Assembly (NCBI GenBank): GCA_034687125.1 | Contig: JAQGBZ010000324.1 | Coordinates: forward strand, 1 to 64,000 | Reading direction: 5' to 3' | Length of the DNA: 64,000 bases | DNA from: Neelides folsomi | Lineage: Eukaryota; Arthropoda; Collembola; Neelipleona; Neelidae | In this document: positions 47,617-58,922 of the stretch, piece after piece | Layout: each line of letters opens with the position of its first letter | How positions within the stretch are numbered: position 1 is the stretch's first letter | Notes under the pieces: model-generated | Seen by the model: the letters and a program-made list of their open reading frames with translations, nothing else | Told to the model about the DNA's origin: nothing | Database searches by the model: none | Position numbers and translations under genes: made by a program

Positions 47617-48665
47617 ATGTATAACAAGTTACCACCCAGCACACATCATCTATATATCAACTAGCAGGTCATGGCGTATTTTTGTTAAAAATAAGTCTAT
47701 ATTAAAAAACAAAGATGGCGGATAGGGTTTAGGGTATTATAGCACTGCAGATGCAATTAATAAGCATTTATCAACAGTCAAAAATTGACATTTTTTTCAA
47801 AAAATGGCCGAAATAATTTTTTTTTAAAAACCCAAATTTAAATAAATTTAAAAAACGTTTATATACCCTATCCTAATACATTACATTTTTAAAATGATCA
47901 TTATTTAGTGTTCCCTGAGGCATTCGAACCTGAGGTTTAGCAGACATCTAGGTAAGGCCCATCTAAACAACATGTCCAAATTTGGCAAGGGGCAACGTAC
48001 CCAAATTCAAATAAATTTAAAAAACGTTTATATACCCTATCCCAACATTTTATATTTTTAAAAAGGACAGAATTTAGTGTTCCCTTAAGCATACATTCTA
48101 TCCCAATGTACTAACATGTAAACTTCGCGGTTTTTGTTGTTCCTTGAGACTTTCGAACTTAGTGCTCGGCAGATCAAATAAATTTAAAAAACGTTCATAC
48201 ATAGGTATACTTATAATACGTATAAATCATATTATGATTTAATTTACAAAATAAATAAATAAAACATATTAAAACAACAGCTTTATACCAGAGCAAACAT
48301 GCTCATTTTAAAAATGTAATGTATTGTGATAGGGTATTTTAAATTTATTTGAATTTGGGAAAGTTGCCCCTTACCAAATTTGGATATGTTGTTTAGAAGG
48401 GTCTTACCTAGATATCTACCAAACCCCAGGTTTAAAAGCCTATGGGAACAGGTTTTTAAAAAAAATTATTTCGGCCATTTTTTTCAAAAATGACAACTTT
48501 TGACTGTTGATAAATGCTTATTAGTTGCATCTGCAGTGCTATAATACCCTAAAACTCTATCCGCCATCTTTGTTTTTTAATATAGACTTATTATTAACAA
48601 AAATACGCCATGACCTGCTAGTTGATATATAGATAATGTGTGCTGGGTGGTAACTTGTTATACAA
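47617..48665. mobile_element. Large inverted-repeat DNA transposon with 9-10 bp target duplication
   Basis: The left arm from 47617 (tgtataacaagttaccaccc after one base) and the right arm ending near 48665 are inverted copies for about 400 bases (shared words: ccacccagcacaca, tatcaactagcaggtcatgg, gcactgcagatgcaa, ttatttcggccat). Flanks carry the direct repeat attttttctc at 47607-47616 and 48665-48674; whether 9 or 10 bases are duplicated depends on one ambiguous A. Long terminal repeats with a 9-10 bp duplication are characteristic of Mutator-like elements. The interior repeats taaatttaaaaaacgtttat three times (about 47850, 48010, 48180) and has no transposase. It lies 230 bases upstream of the ionotropic receptor. 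Confidence 0.85.
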
Positions 48666-48895
48666 TTTTTTCTCTTAGGGGTTTTGTTTATTCAATATTT
48701 TATTTACTTTAAAAATTTCTTACGATTTGTTTTTGTGTCCATGGTTGAAGTAACAATATTTATGTTGTCAAGAGAAAACTAATCGTAAGGTATTCCGAAT
48801 TAAATAAAATCCAAATGCATTAGATTTTTAAATACTACATGACTAGGTAATTCAATTAATCTATTAATTAACACAATTAATTCAATTTAATTAAA

Positions 48896-51388
48896 ATGTT
48901 TCGAGGATTTCACAATGTGTGTTGTCTTAGATTTAAATCGAGTTTTAGAATTTTTACGTTGACTTGTAATTTACAGATTTATATGATAATTGTAACTTTA
49001 CGGTTGGTCTTAGCAAACACGAATTTTCATAATTTGGATATTCAAGTTTCAAATTTAGAAACATTTAAAGAAACATCTTATTATTTATCGTCTATGAGAG
49101 CTTGTGAAATTCATTTAATAGAACAATTTCCCTATCATGAAACAGATTATATCGATTTGCTCAACCAATATGTTATTTTTTATTCGCTACAAAAATCCAT
49201 TGTTACATTAAAAACTCAAATACCCAATTTATCAATTCATAGATTCCATAAGAAATATTTAACTTGCAAAGTTATTATTTTTATTAGTAATCAAATAATT
49301 TATTACGACCATCAAATTCAAAATTTACATGATGCAATAGTTCATATGAAAATGACAACTCCATTAGATAAACAAACTTTTTTCATTTTAGCATTTAGTT
49401 GTGATTTGAAAAATATAAAAGATACAGAGCAATGGAAATACAATTATTACAAATTGAAAAGCGTTCCAACTTCTAATTTTAATTTCTACAATAGTATGAA
49501 TTATCCAGCAGATAGTCAATTAATTTATTCAATATCATTAAAAAATAAAATTCCTCCAAGACTCAAAATATTGAAAAATTTCATGAAGTTTTTTAGTGAA
49601 AAAAATCGCAGAACAGTTTATAAACATTTCCTTGCAAATTTAATTCCAATTCCAGAGCTCGACCGTGAAAATTTAAAAGATTTAAAAAATTTGAATTATA
49701 ATGAAATTTGGAATTCTATTTTTTCTCATCTAGATTTATGTGATTTGAATGATTTCGAAGGGGCATTATTAATGCATCCATCATTAAGCTTTATTAAATC
49801 GCTAAAAAATAAACAAGAATCTGATCCTTCTGAATGTCAAATGTTAGCAAAACTTACTCATAGTTCAGAAAAAATTGAATGTTTTTTGATGATCGCCGCT
49901 ATTTATTTAAATTTCACAATTACTAACGAAGACTATAATTCTAAAGATGTGATTAAACGTATTTCACCACGTGTTAATTCACAAGAAATTGAAAGATTAA
50001 ACACAAGAATTCAATATGAATATAACAATTCGCAAATATTTTCTCCCTTATTTTCAACTTTCCCTTCTGATTGGGTTCAATACTCCTATACAAAATATAT
50101 TGATAAATCTACAGTAATTAATTATTCACTTATTTTACTACCATTTGAAATGATTGTATGGACTTTGTTCATAATTTCAGTTTTCATGATTGTAATATTT
50201 CAAAAAATTAATTTCTATTTAATTACTAAATTAATTTCTAACAAAAATAATACAAAAAATTTTAATGGTCCATTTTCAATATTTACAATCTTCTTACACC
50301 AAAGTAATCCAATTTACTTTAAAATACCAAAGGGAAATATTAGTATTATAATTATAGCGAGCTTTTTATTATTAATGGGATTTGTTTTAAGTTCGGCCTA
50401 CAAAGGAAAATTCTTTTTAATTCTTGTTTTTGATCCCCCGCCAAAAATGTACCAAACATTTGAGGATTTGGCCATGAAAGAAAAAAATAAAATTTTTACA
50501 ATTTCAGCAATGATGAGTTATTTTGACAAACGTGAACTTGATAAAATCGATCTAATACATGAAAATATTGAACTATCTTATTATTTCCAAAGAGTTACTT
50601 CATTTTTTGTTAGTCTATTATTGAATGGAAAAACTTCAAAACTGAATATTATTTTCAAAAATTTAAAAAATATGATTTACTTTACTTCTCATCCATTTTT
50701 ATTTTTTATATATAGTATTAAACGTCAAATGTTTTTAATTACAAATAAAGGAAATTTGACTCTCCCAAAAACATTTTATATTCTAGATGATTTGATAATG
50801 TTATCTAACTTTGAAAAATTCATCCACTTTAATTACCCGGATAAATATTTCGTTATTAATCAATTCAAGTTAGAACCAAGATATTCGACAAGGGTCCATT
50901 TTGTGTTTATGTCTAATTCACATTTAAACATTAAATTATTAAATACCCGTACTAAAATTATTGAATCTGGTTTATATGACTTGTGGGGAGAAGGTTTTAT
51001 GAATAACTTCGTTATTTTATCGGCAAATAACCAAAAAGATTATTTAAAATTCAGAAAATGGAACCGAAAAAATTATAATAAAATAAATACTTTTAAAAGT
51101 TTGTGGGCTCCAAAGTTCATATATGAGACGAAAAAATTAAACTTTAAAAAAGTGAAGCCTTTCTTAATAATCGTTATTTATTTAAGTGTAATCTCAATAG
51201 TTATATTTTTTCATGAAATTATAATTTCAAATTACATTAAAACATGGGTTTCTTTAAAACCAATCCAAAATAAATTATTCTCTTATATTAAAAAAGATTT
51301 GATCGTTAATTTTTATCAACAAAATCAAATAAATAGATTAAGATATTTAAAAGATAATCATAAATTGATTATTGTTGAGCCTTGTTAA
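48896..51388 (+). CDS. Intronless divergent ionotropic receptor (chemosensory)
   Basis: A single 830-codon exon. A hydrophobic N-terminal segment near residues 28-41 (IYMIIVTLRLVLANT) is a likely signal peptide; the true start could also be Met30. An extracellular region to about 405 contains the first part of the ligand-binding domain. The channel core follows: TM1 about 411-436 (LPFEMIVWTLFIISVFMIVIF), a pore-like segment (FTIFLHQSNP), TM2 about 480-500 (IIIIASFLLLMGFVLSSAYKG), and the ionotropic-receptor signature SSAYKGKFFLILVFDPPP followed by YQTFEDLA. The last helix (FLIIVIYLSVISIVIFFHE) is at about 756-776, with a 50-residue cytoplasmic tail. Such receptors are ligand-gated cation channels in sensory dendrites. 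Glutamate-binding Arg is not apparent, as usual for divergent members. Lack of introns fits lineage-expanded, possibly retroposed, ionotropic receptors of arthropods. Confidence 0.85.
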   Translation: MFRGFHNVCCLRFKSSFRIFTLTCNLQIYMIIVTLRLVLANTNFHNLDIQVSNLETFKETSYYLSSMRACEIHLIEQFPYHETDYIDLLNQYVIFYSLQKSIVTLKTQIPNLSIHRFHKKYLTCKVIIFISNQIIYYDHQIQNLHDAIVHMKMTTPLDKQTFFILAFSCDLKNIKDTEQWKYNYYKLKSVPTSNFNFYNSMNYPADSQLIYSISLKNKIPPRLKILKNFMKFFSEKNRRTVYKHFLANLIPIPELDRENLKDLKNLNYNEIWNSIFSHLDLCDLNDFEGALLMHPSLSFIKSLKNKQESDPSECQMLAKLTHSSEKIECFLMIAAIYLNFTITNEDYNSKDVIKRISPRVNSQEIERLNTRIQYEYNNSQIFSPLFSTFPSDWVQYSYTKYIDKSTVINYSLILLPFEMIVWTLFIISVFMIVIFQKINFYLITKLISNKNNTKNFNGPFSIFTIFLHQSNPIYFKIPKGNISIIIIASFLLLMGFVLSSAYKGKFFLILVFDPPPKMYQTFEDLAMKEKNKIFTISAMMSYFDKRELDKIDLIHENIELSYYFQRVTSFFVSLLLNGKTSKLNIIFKNLKNMIYFTSHPFLFFIYSIKRQMFLITNKGNLTLPKTFYILDDLIMLSNFEKFIHFNYPDKYFVINQFKLEPRYSTRVHFVFMSNSHLNIKLLNTRTKIIESGLYDLWGEGFMNNFVILSANNQKDYLKFRKWNRKNYNKINTFKSLWAPKFIYETKKLNFKKVKPFLIIVIYLSVISIVIFFHEIIISNYIKTWVSLKPIQNKLFSYIKKDLIVNFYQQNQINRLRYLKDNHKLIIVEPC

Positions 51389-52286
51389 ATTTATTTGAAG
51401 GAAAGTTATCCAACGTACTCTATTTATGAAAATGCATTCATAAATTAGTTACCAATAGATTGCAATTTTAGTTAATGCTTTTATCTACCAATCCCTTAAC
51501 TTTATTGATTAATGAATCATGAACTACACATTTTCTAAAGTTAAAAATCCAATAAACATCATTTTGGTAAATCAAAGTACTTTTCATATTTTTCAAATTC
51601 TAGCAATAAAACCAATTTCACTTTCTATTCTCTTGAACAAATCAGTTGATTTTTGACAGAAAGTTATTATTGTTTTGGTCAATGCTTTTTTATCTAAGTA
51701 ATAAACAATACATTCTGTCCAATTTTTTGTCGTAAACCATAAGAGCATATTTGCATGTTAGAAAGAAATGAAATGAAATGAACTATAGAAATGCTTTTAC
51801 ACAAAATGGCCATGAATCAAAGGGAAAAAATATCAAATAAAAAAATTATAACTTGCTTATGAAATAAGGAGTGTTTTTTACTTAAATTCCAGCCATTGAC
51901 ATTGGTAATATCAAAAAAATTCCATTCTATTCTCGTGCAATCCAATTTATTATGTTGAGTTAAAATCTAATATGAAAAATGACTTGCTTGTACCATATAT
52001 AGTACCATATATACATACAGGTAGGTATATGCATCTAAAATATGTTACAAATGGATATTTTTACCTTTATATAATTCATAATTGATATATAAGAATACTT
52101 TTCGTCAATACTTAGATTTTTATAATTACATTATGCTTCCAATTCTTGACATTTTTTTAATTTGAAGATTCGCCTGCGTCATAAAATAAAAACAAATGAG
52201 AAAAATGTAATTATACAACACATAAATAGTAACAGATACATAATTATGGTAATCAATAACTAAAACCTGTATATAAAAAATGGTTT
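51389..52286. other. Intergenic region
   Basis: AT-rich, no exon recognised. Confidence 0.4.
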
Positions 52287-52294
52287 TATATAAA
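52287..52294 (+). promoter_or_regulatory. TATA box of Asn/Tyr/Ser-rich secreted gene
   Basis: TATATAAAGGG lies 35-40 bases before an initiator-like GTTCATTCC and about 100 bases before the ATG at 52390. Confidence 0.55.
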
Positions 52295-52389
52295 GGGAAT
52301 AAAATTCAAGTTTGTTTGACTAGTGTTCATTCCACTGTCTTACACAAATAGAATTATTAATAAAATTTCTTTAGCGCAAACTTAAGAAA

Positions 52390-53222
52390 ATGAATATTTA
52401 CTTTACTTTGTTAATATTAAATTTAATTAGTTTAAATTGTTATTCGAATGCCGACTCACTCGATTCGATTTTGGAGCAAGAAATAGAAATTGAAAATGGT
52501 AAAAGAATAAAAAAAACTATTTTTATTTATTATTAATAATATTCACATTTTAATTATTATAAAAAAATCATTTAAATGTGTTTAATTATTTTATTTATTT
52601 TATTTAAATTCTTCAATTGATTATAAGACCAGTAAGTAAATTCAATTTTTATATAATTTTAGCCGAATTTTCAATCGACCATGAACTTGTGAGACATCCG
52701 AGATTTCTAAATGTATTCAATCCTTTTCGAATTCTCCGCATGTTCCAACCCAATCAAGGGAGAAATCGAAATACTCGAAATCGTCGGCCTCAGAATTATA
52801 ATAATTATAATTCATATCGAGCTCCTAATTACAACAATGGCTATATGAATCAAAACAGTTATATGAACAATGGATATGGTTACAATCAAGGGAGAGGGAA
52901 TTTCAATTCTGGATATCGCCAACCCCAATATAATAATTATAGATATAATTCAGGCAATGGTTATTCTAATTATAATAGAAGACCTTCTTATTCAAGTGAC
53001 GATTCTTCTTCTCCGAATAATTTTATCACTTCAGACCCATCGTCATATTATGCATCTGATTCTTCTTCTTCGTCTTCATCTTCGTCTTCAGACCCATCAT
53101 CATATTCTTCAAGTTCCTCTTCCGATTCTTCGTCTTCTTCACTCTCTGCCAATCAAGCTCATTATGTTGCACTCAACCCTGGATCAACTACAAATGATCT
53201 TATATTTAACCAAGTTTTTTAG
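52390..53222 (+). CDS. Secreted Asn/Tyr-rich then Ser-rich low-complexity protein
   Basis: Two exons, 52390-52498 and 52663-53222, phase 1, give 222 residues. Exon 1 encodes a signal peptide (MNIYFTLLILNLISLNC) and an acidic stretch; exon 2 begins AEFSIDHELVRHPRF. Residues about 70-140 are Asn, Tyr, Gly, Arg and Gln rich with repeated YNN/NGY words (for example YNNYNSYRAPNYNNGY). Residues about 140-200 are Ser/Asp/Tyr-rich with SDPSSYY words and a run of Ser encoded by tct/tca. It ends ANQAHYVALNPGSTTNDLIF. The composition suggests a structural secretion (silk, adhesive or cuticle coating), but no known family is recognised. AATAAA follows at about 53315. Confidence 0.78.
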
Positions 53223-53537
53223 GATCATAAATGCATATGATAATATTCAGGAATTTAATGCTAATTAAACATAATTGTGATTTTATGAGATTTTAATTGT
53301 TAATTTTGTAAAAAATAAAATTTTGTACAACATTACATATTTACATGTTAAGTGTTTATAATCAGTTTTAGTTGAGTTTTTAATTACAGATAAAATATTA
53401 AAATGCAAATCTAATAATATTACATATAATAATCAAAATTAGAAATGCGTTAAACAAAAATCAAAATAATTTTTAAATAATTCATGAAAAATAAATAAAA
53501 GCAAAGTGTGATAATTGAAAATGTATAATTTGGATTT

Positions 53538-55241
53538 TTAACTATATTTAGTATCAATTTTATGAACATTTTTCTTATGTCTGTCAAGTTTGGATTTAAT
53601 TTTGAATGACGATTGACACAAATGGCAATTAAAGGGTCTATCAGGAAGATGAATCCGCATATGCATATTCAATTCATAATTCTTTTTAAACATTTTTCCA
53701 CAACCTTCGAAAGTACAAGGAATAGTTTTTTCCCCATGAATCTTCATATGAATCTTCAATCGATACGGGGAATGTTCAGTAAAAGGGCAAAATTCACATT
53801 TTAGAGGACGATCATCTGGAGATAAATGTTTCCGTTTTTCATGAATTCTTAAACCATCAATTGTACCTGAAAATAATAAAAACATCAATATTAAGTAAAT
53901 ATATTTAAAATAATTATAAAGCTAATTAAGTAAAATAAATTAATGACTAAGTAAAAAAATAATAATTAAACATATACATAATAATTAAATTAAAAATGAA
54001 TCTTACAAAATGTTTTATTGCAAATATTGCAAGTTTTGTCTTCAACAGACCCCCGATGAACAATGTAAATATGCGAAGTCAAATAAGATTTCGTATAAAA
54101 CACAGCACCACAAGTTTCGCAGATAAAAGTTTCCGATTTTAAATGAACTTGTTTCATGTGAGTTGAAAGAAACGATTTGGTCGTAAAGTTTTTTCCGCAC
54201 AATTCGCACATACATTCGTATCTTCTTTCATGAACTGATTTTTGATGGTGTTTGAGAAGTCGCGACTTTTTGAAGATTTTATTGCATTTGTCACATGGAA
54301 AAATTCCTTCGGCATCGGCTGAACGTTTTTGTTTCGATCGGGGTATACGTGGCTTTGAAGGCTTTGGCTTTTTCTTTATTGGTTCATCGTCACCTTCACT
54401 GTAATCTGTTTCATCTGAATCTGATTCGACTTTATTATTGGTTAAATCTTTATTGTTGGTTAAATTTTTATTGTTAGTTAAATCTGTATTGTTTAAAATC
54501 TTCGGAATTGAATCATTGCCCTCAAGATTGTCATTATTGTCATTGTTAATTTCGTAGTCGGAATCTGCAAAATCGTTAGTGTCGTGAAAATCATCGTTGG
54601 AATCACTGTCTTTATTTTCATTTGTTTCAATTATTTCATTTGGAACTTTTTTCGGCTTTTTCCTCAATTGTCTTTCTGTAGAAGGAACCTCTGGAGAATT
54701 TGTATTTGGCAAAATGGATTGGTCGAGATCTTGAAATTCCTCGGGTTTGTCTAATGGTTCTTCTTTGATTTCAGCGACTTCTTCGTAGATAATTCCTTCC
54801 CTTCTTTTTAGCTCTAAATAAAGGAAATAAAGTTTTAAAATATGTGTTTAATATTCCATGCTAAATTAAAGTAATTATTACAATAGTTTATTTAATTATG
54901 AATGACGATTATGTAATCATGATTTTATATTTAAAATAAATCTCACCTTTAGAAATGACACAAGAAATGTTGGAATTACTTTTAAAATTGGGAATGGAAT
55001 TTGCTGTGTTGTGAATTTGATTCAAAATGTCTTGTTTAAATTCTTCCATGAGTTTTAAATGGTAACGGAGTTTGCTCAGCTTCATTGAACATAACAAACA
55101 AAAAGAAATTGATTTTAATGGGAAAGTGACAAGATTCATTGGAATTGAAAAAATGTCCAATAAGGTCTTTATGTCGAATTGGGGAGGTTGATCGGTGAAT
55201 GTATTGCAACAAATAGAACACGTTTTAGAATTCTTCCCCAT
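53538..55241 (-). CDS. ZAD-like C2H2 zinc-finger protein, array copy 1
   Basis: Minus-strand exons 55241-54947, 54813-54007, 53866-53538, both junctions phase 1; 476 residues. Exon 1 is a 98-residue module with CSICC near residue 8 and FCLLC near 47, then LRYHLKLMEEFKQDIL, the C-x2-C...C-x2-C plus helix layout of the arthropod ZAD dimerisation domain. Exon 2 has an acidic, Asn-rich linker with ELKRREGII...IKEEPLD at its start, a basic stretch (KKKPKPSKPRIPRSK) and three fingers. A fourth finger is split by the second intron (CNICNKTFC/TIDGLRIHEKRKH). Exon 3 has three more, including CTFEGCGKMF with C-x4-C spacing, for seven in all. A DNA-binding transcription factor is the expected role; the targets are unknown. 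Confidence 0.88.
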
Positions 55242-55752
55242 TTCGGTTTTTCGAAAGACTGATGATTTTAATTATACAATTAACATTCAGTTAGATGTAA
55301 TTTAAGTAATTGTTAAAGGTTTTAAAAAGACAAAAATAATGAAATTGGATCGACTTCTGACTTCGGAAAACCAGAAAAAAAGTAAAGTGTTGGATTTATC
55401 CTTTTTGCGCTTTGGGCAAGAAATTTCTATCCCATTGGCTCCTTTAATGTCTCAGAATTACCTCAATTTTAATCTTGGATTTGATGCCAAAAACAATAAT
55501 TGTAATACAAAATGCAAAGATGCAGATTAGATGCAATGTGCAATAGGTAAATTCTGTTTCATCAGATAATGTCACTTAATAATAAAATTTTAATATATTA
55601 AAGCGATTAGATTAAAATAAATATTAAAACAAGAAACCATTTTGTAAAATTGAATAAAATTACTATTATGTTCAGATTAACAAAATTTTTATTTCATTTT
55701 ATTTTCATATTAAGCTATCTATAAATATAAAAAAAATGTTAATGAATTCTTC

Positions 55753-57507
55753 TCACAATTTATTATGAAATCCATGAACATTTTTCCTGTGTCGTTCAAG
55801 ACCGCATTTCATTTTAAACAATGATGAACATAAATGGCATTTAAAGGGTCTCTCAGGGTTGTGGTTTCTCAAATGCGTATTCAAATCAGACTTCCTCTTA
55901 AACATTTTTTCACAACCTTCGAAAGTACAAGGAATAGTTTTTTCCCCGTGAGTCTTCAAATGAATCTTCATTCGATATTGTGAATGTTCAGTAAAAGGGC
56001 AAAAGTCACATTTTAACGGACGATCATCAGCAGACATATGTTTCCGTTTATCATGAATTCGTAAAGCTTCAATAGAACCTTAAAATCAACCAAAACAAAT
56101 ATAAGACAATTGAATCGCTAATTAAAAATGAAGCATTTAAATATTTAATGAATTAATTAAAATAATTATTGATTAAAATATAAATTGATTAAAATTGCAA
56201 AAAACTTACAAAATGTTTTATCGCAAATTTTACAAGTTTTTTCATCAACAGTTCCTCTATGAATTTGGAATATGTGAGTTGTCAAACTTGGCTTAGAATA
56301 AAATACAGCACCACAAGTCTCGCAGATTAAACTTTCAGACTCAGATTTTAAATGGATTTGCTTCATATGATTCGAAAGAAGTTGTTTTTTTGCATAGCTC
56401 TTGCCACACAATTCGCAAACACATTCGTATCTTCGTTCATGGACAGAGAATTTGTGTTGTTTGAGAAGACGAAGCTTTTTGAATGTTTTATTGCATTTAT
56501 CACAAGGAAAAATTCCTTCAGCATCGTCGGCACGTTTTTGTTTCATTTTTTGTTTTTTCTCACGTGTTTTTTTTCTTTCTTTATCGAGAGGTTCTTCATA
56601 TTCGTCGTACATCGTTTCGTTTGAATCGCTTTTATTTGATTTTTGTTCCATCTCAGCATTAAAATCATCACTGTTGTCATTTTCATCTTCATTGTTGTCA
56701 AAGTCATCAATGGAATCGGGATCGTCATTAATGGAGTCGTTTTCATAATTTCCTTCATCGGTGTCAACATCATTAATTACATTCAGTGGTTGGGATTCGC
56801 TAATGATGGATTCTTTAATTTTATTTTTTAATCGCGTTGATCGTTTACTTTTTTGTATTTCACTTTCAGGAATATTAATCTTTTTTGCAGAAACTGACCA
56901 AATTCGACTTGTCGCTTCTTTTTTCAAATTGTTTAATTGTTCTTGTGAATGAGATTCACTTTGTGGAGAATTTGTATTTTCATCAATGGTGTGATCAAGT
57001 TCTTGAAATTCCTCAGGCTCATCTAATGGTTCTTCTTTAATTGACTCAAATTCTTCCAAAACAATTCCTTCCCTTCTTTTTAGTTCTAAATAAACAAAAA
57101 AGAGTTTTAAAACTAACAATCATATTAATATTAACATTATAATTGTACTATTAGTACAGGTATTATTAATTTTCATTGTAATATAATAGTTTCGTTTAAT
57201 TATCAAAATGACCTTTTGAAATGACAAAAGAAATATTTGAATGTCTTTTATTATCTTCAATGGAATTTGCTGTGTTGTGAATTTGATTCAAAATGTCTTG
57301 TTTAAATTCTTCCATGAGTTTTAAATGGTAACGGAGTTTGCTCAGCTTCATGGAACATAACAAACAAAAAGAGACGAATTTTAATGGGAAAGTGACAAGA
57401 TTCATTGGAATTGAAAAAATGTCCAATAAGATCTCTATGTCGAATTGAGGTAGGCGATCTTTGATTGTATTACAACAAATTGAGCACATTTTTGAATTCT
57501 TCCCCAT
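55753..57507 (-). CDS. ZAD-like C2H2 zinc-finger protein, array copy 2
   Basis: Exons 57507-57213, 57085-56210 and 56078-55753, phases 1 and 1; 498 residues. Exon 1 has the same length as copy 1 and is nearly identical over LLDIFSIPMNLVTFPLK and the following FCLLCSMKLSKLRYHLKLM. Its donor is the weak GTCATT, whereas the other copies have GTGAGA or GTAATT, so splicing may be inefficient. Exon 2 begins ELKRREGIVLEEFESIKEEP, has a long acidic Asp/Glu/Asn region and a basic patch (KKTREKKQKMKQKR), then three fingers. The split finger is CKICDKTFC/SIEALRIHDKRKH and exon 3 adds three: seven in total. Confidence 0.85.
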
Positions 57508-58324
57508 TTCGATAAACTGATAATTTATTTATTCAATTAACATTAATTTTAAAATTGTTAAGAAAATTAAGAATGAACGGAGAACGAAAATGAAATTGTG
57601 AAAATTAAAATTAAGAATACAAGTAAAAAGTTAGAACTTGGAACTTTTTCGCAAGAACTTTTCATTGCATTTAGCATTTGTTCCTTAATGTCTCACATTT
57701 ACCTCGTAGTTTATTTAAAGGGGCTTGGAAGTTGGAACAATTTAAGACCATTTAGTTATTTGAACAATAATTAAATGTTTAAATATTACGATTTAGTAAT
57801 ATCACTAAAATTCGGTCAAAGGTGAAGGAAACGGCGTGAAAACGGACAACCATTTTCAGATAATCGTGGCCTGACAACGGGCAATGGTTACCCTAATTCT
57901 GTTGAGAGAAAAATGTCAATTCAAAATGTTCCATGAGACCTTGCATTTAGGTTTTCAATTTCCATTCTCTTATTTCCCTCGATAAATTATTTTATTTGTG
58001 CTTCAACAATGTAATTTCAAATCCTTCAATTGTAAAATATTATGCTGATAGAGTTTCAATTTAATATGAATGCTTATTTAATTTAATTTTTATTCATTAG
58101 ATTGGACGTTACAATGAGATGCTTATTAATTATAGTAGAATATAAATAGAATATAAATAGATACATTGCCTTAGATTGCAATAGCAGGATTAGGGTAGCT
58201 TGCACTATTTATTTGAATGTATGTATAGATATATTGGCACTCAAGTCAAATCTATCAATCTTTAAATATTATATCGAAAAAGGGCAAAAAATGGGAAAAT
58301 GTGTTTGAATAAAAAATGTAGTTT
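57508..58324. other. Intergenic region within the zinc-finger array
   Basis: A segment at about 57660-57710 (catttagcatttgttccttaatgtctcac) recurs about 150 bases upstream of the other array genes (55430, 59075, 61310), a conserved upstream element or duplicated DNA. No exon. Confidence 0.5.
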
Positions 58325-58585
58325 TCATTCACTTTCTGGATTCGAAATAGGGGAGGGGATTGAAGGAGATGGGATAAAATCAAGTTGATTCCTCATTATA
58401 AATTGGAAGATTTCTGGGGATGGAAGTTCATCGCCTTGAGAAGCTAATTCTTGTCGAGCTCCAGCGTCTTCTTGCTGTTGGATCTTTTCCTCTTCGACCC
58501 CTTTCATGTTTTTAGCGTTGCTTGGATCCTCAACATAAGAGTCATCTAATCTCTTAATGAAATAAAAAAATAAATTGGGAATCAT
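58325..58585 (-). CDS. Uncertain acidic exon within the zinc-finger array
   Basis: An 86-codon minus-strand frame; a possible acceptor (TTTTTTATTTCATTAAG) precedes RLDDSYVEDPSNAKNMKGVE. The sequence is acidic and Gln/Glu-rich (EEEKIQQQEDAGARQEL) and ends with proline/serine repeats (IPSPSIPSPISNPESE). It could be the 3' exon of the stub at 58695-58922, but that frame has a stop before any donor, or a separate decayed linker. Its GC content is above the flanks, which favours real coding ancestry. Confidence 0.35.
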   Translation of the reverse strand: MIPNLFFYFIKRLDDSYVEDPSNAKNMKGVEEEKIQQQEDAGARQELASQGDELPSPEIFQFIMRNQLDFIPSPSIPSPISNPESE

Positions 58586-58694
58586 TAGATTTTTATATAT
58601 TCGAGTAAATAGCTCAGCCTATTTATAAATACATTGTTTGTATGTTAACTTTTAATTAAACGATATTTATTAAATGAAAAGAATATAAATACTT

Positions 58695-58922
58695 TTATCC
58701 GGAGGGTTTGGGTTCATCAGGAGTTTCGCCCATGAGCGCATCAAGTTTTTCTTTCAAGAATTTGATCTCTTGGTTTGCTTGGTCAATTTGTTTTCGAAAC
58801 GTTCCGTTTACATTCTTCAACTTTGCGTTCTCATCTCGCAACTCTTGAATTTGCTCAGATTGAGGTGATTGATCGTTGATGTCATTACAACAAATCGAAC
58901 ACGTTGATGAATCCGTCTCCAT
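58695..58922 (-). CDS. Short ZAD-stub plus coiled-coil protein
   Basis: A 75-codon single-exon frame starts METDSSTCSICCNDINDQSP, clearly the same N-terminus as the four long array genes. At residue 21 it switches to a heptad-rich helix (IQELRDENAKLKNVNG, FRKQIDQANQEIKFLKEKLD) and stops after PDEPKPSG; AATAAA follows about 30 bases beyond. The second CxxC, the linker and all fingers are missing. It would lack DNA binding but could pair through the coiled coil. It may be a degenerated copy fused to new sequence or a functional short interactor. Confidence 0.6.
   Translation of the reverse strand: METDSSTCSICCNDINDQSPQSEQIQELRDENAKLKNVNGTFRKQIDQANQEIKFLKEKLDALMGETPDEPKPSG

Noticed and set aside
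47925-47965. tRNA-like B box (minus strand ggttcgaatgcc) inside the hairpin element
   Set aside because: No matching A box at the right distance and no cloverleaf; the word occurs inside a DNA-transposon interior and is only partly repeated near 48140.
55339-55530. 63-codon plus-strand frame between zinc-finger copies 1 and 2
   Set aside because: It overlaps the conserved upstream element of the array genes, and the frame is not kept in the other copies of that element.
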